The notes under the pieces are model-generated. The model was not told where the DNA came from and searched no databases. It was given only the letters and a program-made list of their open reading frames with translations. Positions 1-7,964 of a stretch of DNA of 64,000 nucleotides are shown piece after piece. Numbering within the stretch: the first letter of the stretch is position 1; the number at the start of each line of letters is the position of its first letter. Source of the DNA: Maribellus sediminis (GTDB lineage: Bacteria > Bacteroidota > Bacteroidia > Bacteroidales > Prolixibacteraceae); contig NZ_WXUB01000001.1 in NCBI RefSeq assembly GCF_011799805.1, positions 868,001-932,000 on the forward strand. The letters are read 5' to 3'. Both the position numbers and the translations under genes were made by a program.

Positions 1-49
1 CAGCCACAGCAACGATCAGTGCAAAAGGTTTAAAGTTGATCCTTTTCAT
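1..49 (-). CDS. 5' end of an exported protein (partial)
   Basis: Only the first 16 codons are inside the window, reading leftward off the edge. The start is the ATG at 47-49 on the minus strand. The visible peptide begins MKRINFKPFALIVAVA, a basic N-terminus followed by a hydrophobic stretch, which looks like the beginning of a Sec signal peptide. Nothing can be said about the mature protein. Confidence 0.5.
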   Translation of the reverse strand, partial: MKRINFKPFALIVAVA

Positions 50-146
50 AACAGACTAAAAATTAATAAGAGTTTAAAATTCTACGAAATCAGTCCACAA
101 AAATATAAAGCTTTTTAAGATATGAAAGCTGCTAAGCAGGTTTTTA

Positions 147-776
147 TCACAATATTAGACGGTTTATCCCCAATTCATATTTTTGGTCGAAAATGGCCGT
201 TTTAAGAAGCTGATATTCATCATGATTTTGCACAAAATCGATGTTGTTGATATCGATGATCAGCACCGGGAACGGGTGTTTCTGTTTCAAAAAACTGAAA
301 TAACCTTTTTCTATTTTCGAAAGGTATTCTGATGTAATGTGCTTTTCGTAATCGCGACCTCTGCTTGCGATGTTTTTCATCAGGCGGTTCACATCGGCAT
401 GGAGGTAAACATAGAGGTCGGGTTTGGGCATCGACTCCGAAACCATATCGAAAATTTGCCGAAACAAATGGTACTCATTGCCCTGCAGAGTGTTCTGAGC
501 AAAAATGGCAGTTTTCGAGAAGTAGTAATCCGATATCAAAAAAGAATGAAAAAGGTCGAGGTTCAGAATCTCTTTTTTGATCTGTCTGTACCGGTCGGCC
601 AGAAAAGATAATTCAAGTGGGAAAGAGTAGCGTTCCTGGTTTTCGTAAAACTTCGGAAGAAAAGGATTGTCGGCAAATTGTTCCAACACCAACTTGGCAT
701 TGAATTCCTCAGCCACCATTCCCGACAAGGTCGTTTTCCCGGCTCCAATATTTCCTTCGATTACCAAAAATTGCAT
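147..776 (-). CDS. Deoxynucleoside kinase (dAK/dGK family)
   Basis: Cytosolic kinase of 209 residues that phosphorylates deoxynucleosides in nucleotide salvage. The P-loop GNIGAGKTT sits at residues 8-16, followed by the DRYRQ segment near 61-65 and an arginine-rich lid (RGRDYE, about 139-144), in the order typical of the dNK/thymidine kinase 2 family. Length is normal for bacterial deoxyadenosine/deoxyguanosine kinases. It stands alone; the next gene upstream is about 300 bases away. Which deoxynucleoside it prefers cannot be read from sequence. Confidence 0.88.
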   Translation of the reverse strand: MQFLVIEGNIGAGKTTLSGMVAEEFNAKLVLEQFADNPFLPKFYENQERYSFPLELSFLADRYRQIKKEILNLDLFHSFLISDYYFSKTAIFAQNTLQGNEYHLFRQIFDMVSESMPKPDLYVYLHADVNRLMKNIASRGRDYEKHITSEYLSKIEKGYFSFLKQKHPFPVLIIDINNIDFVQNHDEYQLLKTAIFDQKYELGINRLIL

Positions 777-871
777 GTGTTCTTTGCGTTTTCTTAAAGA
801 ATTAAGTTATTAAATGCAAATACGTTAACTAGCTGTCTGATATAGAATAATAACGTTTGATATATATGAAA

Positions 872-978
872 ATACATGTCACTTTGCTTTGAATACTCAC
901 CCTGATCGTGTCTTCGACACAATCGTCCCTCTCTTCATGCAGAGAGGGAGAAGAGGGAGAGTCAAAGAATATACATGT
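872..978. repeat. Cloverleaf inverted-repeat element flanked by 8-bp direct repeats
   Basis: The intergenic stretch 777-1072 has no gene but contains a structured element. An outer stem pairs 887-903 with 954-967 (CTTTG...ACTCaCCCT with AGGGaGAGTCAAAG). Inside are two hairpins: 904-912 with 916-924, and 926-933 with 942-949. The element is bounded by identical 8-mers ATACATGT at 872-879 and 971-978, which could be a target-site duplication of a small non-autonomous mobile element or part of the symmetry. A second element with the same architecture lies at 18695-18758. Confidence 0.6.
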
Positions 979-1072
979 ATAAATAATCTATCAAATTTTA
1001 AATTTAGCTTCTGACAGTTTGAATTTCAAAAATAACGGCTTTTAGCGATTCATCCCCGAAATGTTGAAAACT

Positions 1073-1555
1073 CTACATCAGTTTATTGTCGTTTCTTACT
1101 TTTTTGTCTTTAAAATTTCCTGCGAAGTAGGCGACGACTAATCCGATAGAAATTCCGATAGCAAACATTTCGAGCTTGTGCAGCGGTTGAAGTTTCATGA
1201 AAAGTAAACCGAGTGCTGTACCTGCAATGGCTCCGTATAAGGCGTAAATATAACTGTAATAATATGGGGCATAAAAACCATGCTCTTTTCGCATATGGCT
1301 CGAAAGGCGGCTAATCAGACGATCGTATTCGCGGCGCTTTCTACCGGGAACATCCACTGCCACATCAATGCTTTCAACCACCTCGGCAATGTCGATCATT
1401 TCTTTTTTACAGGAGGGACAGGAAGTTGAAAATTCATCAACGCGCTCTATGTTTCGCTTAAATTCTTTTATTCTGAAAAAGATGATGTCTTTATCGCGTG
1501 CGCTTTCCAGTTTGCTGTCAATTTTTGCAGTAATTTCTTCCGACCAGTTTCCCAT
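1073..1555 (-). CDS. Hypothetical membrane protein with one CxxC motif
   Basis: 160 residues, family not recognised. The N-terminal half is charged and helical and carries a single CPSCKKE motif near residue 46, which could be half of a zinc or redox site. Two hydrophobic helices separated by a short loop lie near residues 105-150 (YALYGAIAGTALGLLFM, then MFAIGISIGLVVAYFAG), followed by a basic tail. No signal peptide. It is probably a small inner-membrane protein with a cytosolic N-terminal domain. It is monocistronic, with repeat-rich DNA upstream. Confidence 0.6.
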   Translation of the reverse strand: MGNWSEEITAKIDSKLESARDKDIIFFRIKEFKRNIERVDEFSTSCPSCKKEMIDIAEVVESIDVAVDVPGRKRREYDRLISRLSSHMRKEHGFYAPYYYSYIYALYGAIAGTALGLLFMKLQPLHKLEMFAIGISIGLVVAYFAGNFKDKKVRNDNKLM

Positions 1556-1599
1556 GATTGCAATTTTGATGCGAAGTTAATGAAAGGAGAGAAATGAGT

Positions 1600-1905
1600 T
1601 TAAAGTTTAGGGTTTAAAGTTCAGAGTAGTCTCAGTTTTCAGTCGCAGTCGGCAGTCACAGTTTTCAGTCTCAGTCTCAGTGAGCAGATATGATTATTGA
1701 ACTACAATTTTTCAATTCAACAATTTTTCAATTTAGCAGTTTAACATTGAAGCATTCCCGCATTTAAGCAATAAAGCATTTCCTTTAGCCCTTCAATCCA
1801 TCAGTCCTTCAATGTTCAAGTAGGCAATTGGCATTATACAGTTGGCAGTCTCAGTGAACAGTTTTGTTTGTTAAACTACAATTTTTCAATTTAACAATCT
1901 TCCAA
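1600..1905. repeat. Low-complexity intergenic repeat tract (CAGTC / TTCAA words)
   Basis: This gene-free stretch is built from degenerate short words. 1600-1690 repeats CAGTCTCAGT / CAGTTTTCAGTC-like units and 1690-1905 repeats CAATTTTTCAATTTAACA and CCTTCAATCC-like units. The 17-mer at 1634-1650 (AGTTTTCAGTCGCAGTC) recurs exactly at 63063-63079 in a similar tract. No ORF or promoter is evident. Confidence 0.7.
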
Positions 1906-1913
1906 TTCTTCCA

Positions 1914-1946
1914 TAAAAAACGCCCCACCAACTGGCAGAGCGTTTT
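1914..1946 (-). terminator. Rho-independent terminator of pnp
   Basis: AAAACGC at 1917-1923 pairs with GCGTTTT at 1940-1946, with a short inner GCC/GGC stem. On the minus strand the hairpin is followed by a T run, 25 bases after the pnp stop codon. Confidence 0.75.
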
Positions 1947-1970
1947 ATATGTTTTTGAAAATCAATTCAA

Positions 1971-4271
1971 TTAATCGTTGTCGCGACGCGGACGGAAGTC
2001 CCTGCTTTCGCCCCCACGGCTGTCTCTGCGGTCGCCCCCACGGTTATCGCGACGGTCGCCACCACGGAAATCTCTGCGATCTCCACCACGACGATCACCT
2101 CCACGGTCGCCACGGTTTTCTCTTGGCGGACGTTCTACATAACCTTCAGGTTTTGGCAGCAATACTTTGCGTGAAAGTTTCAGTTTACCGGTTTTTTCGT
2201 CAACACCGATCAGCTTCACTTCCATTTCTTCGCCTTCTTTGGTAAATCCTTCGGCTGATTCTACACGGGCCCAATCCATTTCAGACACGTGCAGCAAGCC
2301 TTCTTTACCCGGCATAATTTCGATGAAAGCACCAAACGATACTACCGATTTAACTTTTCCTTTGTAAACTTCGCCAACTTCAGGAAGTGCGGTAATGGCT
2401 TTGATTTTAGCTTTTGCAGCTTCAATCGGCTCTAATCCGGCACCTGAAATCTGTACATAACCAAGATCGTCTTTTTCTTCGATTACGATTACGGTTTGAG
2501 TTTCTTCCTGGATAGCCTGAATAACTTTTCCACCAGGTCCGATCACCGCACCAATCATATCTTTCGGAATCTGAATGGTTTCGATACGTGGCACGTTTGG
2601 TTTGTAATCCTCACGTGGTTCCGAAATCGTTTCCATCATTTTACCCAGAATGTGCATACGGCCTTCTTTGGCTTGTTGCAAGGCTTGCGACAGTACTTCG
2701 TAAGAAAGACCGTCAACTTTGATGTCCATTTGAGTAGCAGTGATACCGTCAGCAGTTCCGGTTACTTTAAAGTCCATGTCACCCAGGTGGTCTTCGTCAC
2801 CCAGAATGTCAGACAGTACAGCAAATTTATCCGAACCTTTGTCGGTGATCAATCCCATGGCGATACCCGATACCGGTTTTTTAATTTTGATACCGGAATC
2901 CATCATGGCCATTGTACCTGAACATACTGTTGCCATCGATGAAGAACCATTTGACTCAAGTATGTCGGTAACAATACGTACTACATATGGGAATTCATCA
3001 GGAATCATATTTTTTAATGCACGAAGAGCAAGGTTACCGTGACCAATTTCACGACGACCCACTCCGCGAGGTGTTTTAGGCTCGCCAACACTGAAAGGAG
3101 GGAAGTTGTAGTGTAAGAGGAAACGCTCTTTTCCCTGGACGGTAACACCATCGATGATTTTTTCATCCATTTTGGTTCCCATGGTCACTGATGTAAGTGC
3201 CTGGGTTTCACCACGGGTGAAAATTGATGAACCGTGTGCTCCCGGAAGGTAATCTACTTCACCCCAAATTGGGCGGATTTCGTGAGTCTTTCTACCATCC
3301 AAACGTATGCCTTCGTCCAGAATCATCCGGCGCATGGCTTCTTTTTCTACATCGTGGTAGTATCTTTTAATCAGATTAACTTTTTTGTCAAGCTCTTCGT
3401 CTTCAGCATTTTCTGCTTTAAACTTTTCGATCCACTCATCGCGAAGGGTTTCGAAAGCTCCGTAACGTTCACTTTTGTTAGTGATCTGCTGTGTTGCAAT
3501 TGCAAAACACTGTTCGTATAGCTCAGTTTTTACACGTTCGCGTAGTTCTTCGTCATTGTTTTCGTGCGAGTATTCGCGTTTAACAACTCCGAGTTCCGCA
3601 GCAAGTTCTTCCTGTACTTTACAATGTTTTTTAATTTCTTCGTGTGCCACTTTAATGGCTTCGAGCATAACATCTTCTGTTACCTCTTTCATTTCACCTT
3701 CCACCATCATAATGTTGTCGTGCGAAGCACCAACCATAATGTCGAGGTCGGCTTCAGCCAACTGCGTGTAAGTAGGGTTGATAATGAATTCGCCGTTTAC
3801 GCGAACCACACGAACTTCTGAGATAGGGGTTGTAAAAGGTACATCAGAAACTGCAATTGCAGCTGATGCAGCAAGTCCTGCCAGTTGGTCAGGCATTTCG
3901 TCGATTCCTGAAGAGATTAGTGAGATCATCACTGCAGTTTCAGCGTGATAATCATCGGGGAAAAGCGGGCGTAGTGCACGGTCAACTAAACGTGCTACCA
4001 GAATTTCATCGTCGCTCGGACGGGCTTCTCTTTTCATGAATCCACCGGGGAAACGGCCCGCGGCAGAAAATTTTTCGCGGTAATCAACCGATACCGGCAT
4101 AAAATCTACATCTTCTTTGGCTTCTTTGGCTGAAACAACCGTAGCCAGCAACATGGTGTCACCCATACGTACCACTACCGAGCCATCGGCTTGTTTTGCC
4201 AATTTGCCGGTTTCAATGGTAATCGACCTGCCATCTGCAAGTTCGATTGTCTTAACTGTTGCGTTTACCAT
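1971..4271 (-). CDS. pnp: Polynucleotide phosphorylase with RGG-rich tail
   Basis: 3'-5' phosphorolytic exoribonuclease of RNA turnover. The first RNase PH domain follows the start [11 protein letters not shown], the second lies mid-protein ([11 protein letters not shown]), and then come a KH domain ([12 protein letters not shown]) and an S1 domain ([17 protein letters not shown]). The in-frame ATG at 4271 gives 766 residues and is preferred to an upstream extension to 4346 that would run into the terminator hairpin after rpsO. The last ~50 residues are a string of [12 protein letters not shown] units, an RGG-type RNA-binding tail beyond the standard S1 end. It follows rpsO in the classical rpsO-pnp order. 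Confidence 0.96.
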   Translation of the reverse strand: MVNATVKTIELADGRSITIETGKLAKQADGSVVVRMGDTMLLATVVSAKEAKEDVDFMPVSVDYREKFSAAGRFPGGFMKREARPSDDEILVARLVDRALRPLFPDDYHAETAVMISLISSGIDEMPDQLAGLAASAAIAVSDVPFTTPISEVRVVRVNGEFIINPTYTQLAEADLDIMVGASHDNIMMVEGEMKEVTEDVMLEAIKVAHEEIKKHCKVQEELAAELGVVKREYSHENNDEELRERVKTELYEQCFAIATQQITNKSERYGAFETLRDEWIEKFKAENAEDEELDKKVNLIKRYYHDVEKEAMRRMILDEGIRLDGRKTHEIRPIWGEVDYLPGAHGSSIFTRGETQALTSVTMGTKMDEKIIDGVTVQGKERFLLHYNFPPFSVGEPKTPRGVGRREIGHGNLALRALKNMIPDEFPYVVRIVTDILESNGSSSMATVCSGTMAMMDSGIKIKKPVSGIAMGLITDKGSDKFAVLSDILGDEDHLGDMDFKVTGTADGITATQMDIKVDGLSYEVLSQALQQAKEGRMHILGKMMETISEPREDYKPNVPRIETIQIPKDMIGAVIGPGGKVIQAIQEETQTVIVIEEKDDLGYVQISGAGLEPIEAAKAKIKAITALPEVGEVYKGKVKSVVSFGAFIEIMPGKEGLLHVSEMDWARVESAEGFTKEGEEMEVKLIGVDEKTGKLKLSRKVLLPKPEGYVERPPRENRGDRGGDRRGGDRRDFRGGDRRDNRGGDRRDSRGGESRDFRPRRDND

Positions 4272-4330
4272 AATTTCAAATAAATCTTTAAAGTTTAAAT
4301 TACAACGGGTGGTGAGGTTTTGCAATTTAC

Positions 4331-4365
4331 AAAAAAAGAAAGGCAATACCTATGCATTGCCTTTC
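4331..4365 (-). terminator. rpsO terminator between rpsO and pnp
   Basis: Perfect 10-bp stem: GAAAGGCAAT at 4338-4347 with ATTGCCTTTC at 4356-4365, 8-base loop. On the minus strand it is followed by seven T (4331-4337). It lies directly after the rpsO stop, so pnp is reached by read-through or by a promoter inside this gap. Confidence 0.9.
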
Positions 4366-4373
4366 AATATAAT

Positions 4374-4643
4374 TTACTTACGTAAGTTCAATTCTTTGAT
4401 GATCGCACGGTAACGTTCGATATCCTTCTTGATGAGGTAGTCGAGCAAGCTTCTGCGCTTTCCTACCAGTTTAATCAATGCACGACGGGTGCTGTGGTCT
4501 TTTTTGTTTTTCTTCAGGTGTTCTGTCAGGTGATTGATTCTGAATGTGAACAATGCAATCTGACCTTCTGCACTACCTGTGTTCTTAGCATCTTTGCCAT
4601 GTTGGGCAAAAAGCTCCTGTTTTTTTTCGCTTGTTAAATACAT
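4374..4643 (-). CDS. rpsO: 30S ribosomal protein S15
   Basis: 89 residues, the normal length for S15, beginning MYLTSEKKQELFAQHGKD and containing the conserved RINHLTEHLK and DHSTRRALIKLVGKRRSLLDYL segments that bind the central domain of 16S rRNA. The start at 4643 was chosen over an extension to 4724 because S15 homologues begin here and because the promoter at 4722-4752 would lie at or above the longer start. Transcribed from its own promoter with a structured leader of roughly 70 bases. Confidence 0.97.
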   Translation of the reverse strand: MYLTSEKKQELFAQHGKDAKNTGSAEGQIALFTFRINHLTEHLKKNKKDHSTRRALIKLVGKRRSLLDYLIKKDIERYRAIIKELNLRK

Positions 4644-4670
4644 TTTAAAAGAACTTTGTGTTATACAATG

Positions 4671-4709
4671 TTTAAGCCGTAGCATCGCGTTAAATAACAA
4701 CAGCTTAAA
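4671..4709 (-). promoter_or_regulatory. Hairpin in the rpsO leader, candidate S15 autoregulatory site
   Basis: In the untranslated leader TTTAAGC (4671-4677) pairs with GCTTAAA (4703-4709) around a 25-base loop. S15 represses its own translation through leader RNA structures in several phyla; this leader does not resemble a known one closely, so the role is inferred from position. Confidence 0.35.
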
Positions 4710-4721
4710 ATTAATTCGGCG

Positions 4722-4752
4722 CAAAAGTATATAAAAGATTTTGATTTACAAA
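4722..4752 (-). promoter_or_regulatory. Bacteroidota-type promoter of rpsO
   Basis: On the minus strand TTTG (4749-4752) and TACTTTTG (4722-4729) are separated by exactly 19 bases, matching the -33/-7 consensus TTTG / TAnnTTTG. Transcription should start near 4716. Confidence 0.75.
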
Positions 4753-5179
4753 TAGATAATGCAAAGATATCAACATTGTTTTTAGCGGCAAGAACAAACG
4801 AAAATAAAGGAAAACAGGTGTTCATAACTATCGTACCAGACCCGGAGAACGCCCTGAATTTTCCTTATTCACTTTAAGTTGTTAATAACTAGCACTTTGA
4901 AAATCGCTAATTTTTTTAATGGTTTTGTAATATTGTAGTACCCTTATTTTTTATCATTAATTACAGTTGAGGGGGTGGTCAGAGGGCTACCCTTTTCTTT
5001 TTGTATATACTGGTTTTATCGGACATGTGAAACCCCACACGGACAAGCCAGAAAAGATTGATTATAGATTGAAAACAGATTGAAGTAGATTAATTCAATC
5101 CCATCAATCTCATCAATCCTTCAATCTTAATCCGGTTGAAAATATATTGCCGGATAGTACACGAGCTATATTGATGGTC
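4753..5179. other. Gene-free stretch, possible small RNA at 4934-5002
   Basis: No ORF is convincing. On the plus strand TTTG at 4896-4899 and TGGTTTTG at 4920-4927 (20-base spacer) form an imperfect promoter. About 45 bases later GGGTGG (4973-4978) pairs with CTACCC (4987-4992), and TTTTCTTTTT follows, a terminator-like hairpin without an upstream gene. 5055-5135 holds degenerate CATCAATC/TTCAATC words like those at 1780-1820. Confidence 0.35.
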
Positions 5180-5929
5180 CTATAATTCCAGGGTGGAATT
5201 AAAATTCACCGTGGCTCCCTGCTGCTCTAAAATGCTGGTCCACAGTTGTTCCGAAAGGTTGATCTTTTCGTCGTTTTCCGGATTTCGGGTAACCACAACA
5301 AAAATCTCAAACTCGCTTAAGTCGGGTAAAGCCGGACCATTTTTTGCCAGTTGGTCCAGGGTAAGCTCCGGATCTTCAGCCAGCTTTTCTATTTGTTGCT
5401 TCCAGTTCAATCCGTAAAAACTAAACAACTTGCTATTCTCTAGCATATCAGAATAAATGATCAGGTACTTTCGGTCAGCCTCATTTCTTTTCATTTTTAG
5501 CAGTTCGCGACTTACCTTTTGGTAGATCTTCGATGCGTCGGTTCCCCAGTCGGCATTTTCCAGAATTGTTGTAAACGATTCCTTTAGTTCGGTGCTGAAA
5601 CGCTGCACTTCATCGCGCCGGTTAAGGGGATTTTCGCCCAGCATTCCGGTTTCAGCCGTGGCGATTTTTATGGTTTTCGATTTCGAATCAGAAACTTCGT
5701 TAATCAAGGAAAGTTTGATCTCGCCTCCCGAGAAGCCGTCACTTTCCTGGTCGAGCTTCATCAATTTCAGAAATTTAGGCAGGTTTTCGGTAACGAAATT
5801 GTCGTCTCTGAATTTTTCGTCGGTTACGTCGATCAGAACACAGACCTGTGTGTACTGTACTTCCTGTTTTTTACAGGATGAAAAAATCAAAACAAGAAGA
5901 AGTGCAATTATGGAATATTTAATCTTCAT
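5180..5929 (-). CDS. Lipoprotein with a vWA-like fold, function unknown
   Basis: 249 residues with a lipobox ending at Cys19 (IFSSCKK), so membrane-anchored and probably periplasmic. After the anchor comes VCVLIDVTDEKF, a beta strand with an acidic Asp-x-Thr/Ser-like turn reminiscent of a metal-binding vWA site. A later strand, RKYLIIYSDMLENS, also fits a vWA/Rossmann sheet. No catalytic motif was recognised. It lies 61 bases downstream of the coiled-coil membrane protein at 5991-7295 on the same strand, so the two are probably one operon and may form a complex. Confidence 0.55.
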   Translation of the reverse strand: MKIKYSIIALLLVLIFSSCKKQEVQYTQVCVLIDVTDEKFRDDNFVTENLPKFLKLMKLDQESDGFSGGEIKLSLINEVSDSKSKTIKIATAETGMLGENPLNRRDEVQRFSTELKESFTTILENADWGTDASKIYQKVSRELLKMKRNEADRKYLIIYSDMLENSKLFSFYGLNWKQQIEKLAEDPELTLDQLAKNGPALPDLSEFEIFVVVTRNPENDEKINLSEQLWTSILEQQGATVNFNSTLEL

Positions 5930-5990
5930 TTTGCCGGTATAAATTAGAAGTTCGTTCTACACAAATCAAAGGGTATCTTCGGGAAGTGGA

Positions 5991-7295
5991 TTAGACGTCC
6001 TCTTTCCCAATTTCAATTGGCGATCTTTCGCTGAATTTTGAAAAATGTCCCTGAAGATCAGGAACGATTTCGCCCCACGATTTAGGCTGTTTATGGTTGT
6101 TTCGGAAGGTCAGGTTGGTATCGCGGTAGTTAAAGATCACCTCTTTGTAATGCGAGTTGATCTTGCGCTCCATTCCCTGGCAAAATGCAAGTATCTTATT
6201 ATAGTTCCCCTCGATCTCTGTTTTTTGGGTTTTTAAAGCTTGCAGCTTGTTTTTCAGACTTTCAACTTTATCCGAAAATTCTTTCTGAATTCGTTTTCGC
6301 TCCGCATCATAATGCTCTTTTTCTGTTGACCGTTTATCGCTTACTTCTTTTTGAAACTTCAGAAACTGCTCTTCTTCCCGGTGGTATTTTTTATAAACGG
6401 TGGCAAATTCGTGGCTGCTGTCGTGAGCAAAAAATGACGCCATGGTTCCAACCATGAACAGGATAACTCCGATGGTAAAAAAGGTCCACTGATCAAGAAA
6501 AAGCTGACTTTCCTGTACTCCGAGTTCAGAAAGATAATTCGTTCGCAGAAGTGCCGTGAAGTAACTGATGGTTCCCACAGTTAAGAACAAGGCGATAAAC
6601 ACAAAGGGATAAATGCTGCGTTCTTTGGCTTGTTTTAAAACTTTACCCGCAGCGTGTGCCAGAAAGGGGAGTGTGATCACCAAAACGCCGGCCATGATCA
6701 AGGTGAGCAACGGAGTTTCGCGGAAGGAAATAAATACCTGGTTATTCAAGGGAAATTCGGCAATGCCAATACCAAACAACAGTAAAATATATGCCCAGTA
6801 TGGTCGGAGCTGAATGTTCAGTTCCTGTCGATTGTGCTTCTCAGTAATCTGTTCCCAGCGGGCTTTTATTTTTTCGAAACGTTTTTTCCCATCCTGATAA
6901 TGCGGTGAATTTTCAATGTCCTTCACTGTATCCAGATGATTCGTGTTTAATTCATTCAATTGTTTATTTTTTGCTGATTCAGCTTCATTAATCAGGACTT
7001 CAATTTTATCGGAGTCAAGTTCTCCGAGTTCCTGTTCAACCGATTTCAGCTTTTTTTTGCTTAAATCATTTAAAGCTTGTTGACCGGTCTGGTACAAAGC
7101 TTCCACTTCGGCCTGGTACTTGCTCCGGATCTCGTGTTCTACCGGCGTGGTAAAATCATCATCAACGGCGGGCAGGTTACGTTTACCGTCTTCTTCGCCT
7201 TTTTCTTTGATTTTATGCAACTGCTGGCGGTGGTTTTCGGCCAGTTTACTTTCGAGGGTTGACTGGTATTCTATTAAAAAATTATCTGCTTCCAT
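5991..7295 (-). CDS. Four-helix membrane protein with long N- and C-terminal coiled coils
   Basis: 434 residues, not recognised. Residues 1-160 are highly charged heptad-like helix; four hydrophobic helices follow at about 166-185, 196-216, 228-250 and 268-290; a second charged coiled coil spans about 300-385 (EEEQFLKFQKEVSDKRS), and the tail is polar. No signal peptide, so both coiled coils are probably cytosolic. First gene of a likely two-gene operon with the vWA-like lipoprotein, which suggests an envelope-spanning pair sensing or scaffolding something across the inner membrane (inference). Confidence 0.6.
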   Translation of the reverse strand: MEADNFLIEYQSTLESKLAENHRQQLHKIKEKGEEDGKRNLPAVDDDFTTPVEHEIRSKYQAEVEALYQTGQQALNDLSKKKLKSVEQELGELDSDKIEVLINEAESAKNKQLNELNTNHLDTVKDIENSPHYQDGKKRFEKIKARWEQITEKHNRQELNIQLRPYWAYILLLFGIGIAEFPLNNQVFISFRETPLLTLIMAGVLVITLPFLAHAAGKVLKQAKERSIYPFVFIALFLTVGTISYFTALLRTNYLSELGVQESQLFLDQWTFFTIGVILFMVGTMASFFAHDSSHEFATVYKKYHREEEQFLKFQKEVSDKRSTEKEHYDAERKRIQKEFSDKVESLKNKLQALKTQKTEIEGNYNKILAFCQGMERKINSHYKEVIFNYRDTNLTFRNNHKQPKSWGEIVPDLQGHFSKFSERSPIEIGKEDV

Positions 7296-7532
7296 GGCTT
7301 TATGGTTTTAGATGCGTACTGATTAAAACGATTATCCCAAGTTTAAAGTATTCAAATGCAGTGAAATACACGAGTTATTTCGTTTAACCATTTTAAAACA
7401 TCGATGAAATGATACGGTACTTCGACAAAATTGTTGAGGAAAACCTGTGGAGGACAATTTCAGTACAAATGAAATGAGGCAGACATTAAACTTTTAAGGC
7501 ATAAGTAGGTCAAACAGAAATACACGTGAATT

Positions 7533-7964
7533 ATGGCAGCTGATTCTCTTTTTTCAAAACTAATAACCTGGCTGAAATCACCTGAAGTTTTTGGGAGTAT
7601 TACGAAAAAAATACCCGGTGAGTGGCGCCTGTATGAATATTATATTGATTTGGAGGAAAGCCTGATCAATCTGAAAGAAGAGGATTTGAAGATCAACAAG
7701 GAATCTTTGTTGATAGCTTTCGACGAGGAAGAACAGTTCTTTTTAGAGGCTAGTCTTCCACTGTCGCTTTTCAAAAATCTTGGTAAAGGAAGTTGGAGCG
7801 TTCAACGGAACTATATTACACTTATCGATCCTGAGAACTTTAGAAACAATCTTGAATTTCAGTTTGCATTTGAAAAGGGCAACCTGAAATTGCTAAAAAA
7901 GGATAAGGCTGGGAAGATTGAGTTTTTTGGATTCTTTCGTTCCGCCCAAAAAACGCCTAAGTAA
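7533..7964 (+). CDS. Conserved-looking hypothetical protein, 143 aa
   Basis: Soluble protein without signal peptide or transmembrane helix. Alternating strand-like segments (EWRLYEYYIDLEESLINL, QFFLEASLPLSLF, GSWSVQRNYITLI, NLKLLKKDKAGKIEFFGFF) suggest a small beta-barrel or lipocalin-like fold; this is only a pattern impression. Its 3' end overlaps the 3' end of kynU on the other strand by 8 bases, so the two are convergent. Confidence 0.5.
   Translation: MAADSLFSKLITWLKSPEVFGSITKKIPGEWRLYEYYIDLEESLINLKEEDLKINKESLLIAFDEEEQFFLEASLPLSLFKNLGKGSWSVQRNYITLIDPENFRNNLEFQFAFEKGNLKLLKKDKAGKIEFFGFFRSAQKTPK

Noticed and set aside
1949-2245. Plus-strand His/Arg/Gly-rich frame opposite the pnp tail
   Set aside because: It is the antisense of the RGG repeats of pnp; the composition mirrors the repeat codons and no start signal is present.
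4272-4346. N-terminal extension of PNPase by 25 residues
   Set aside because: It would begin inside the rpsO terminator hairpin, and homologues start at the ATG at 4271.
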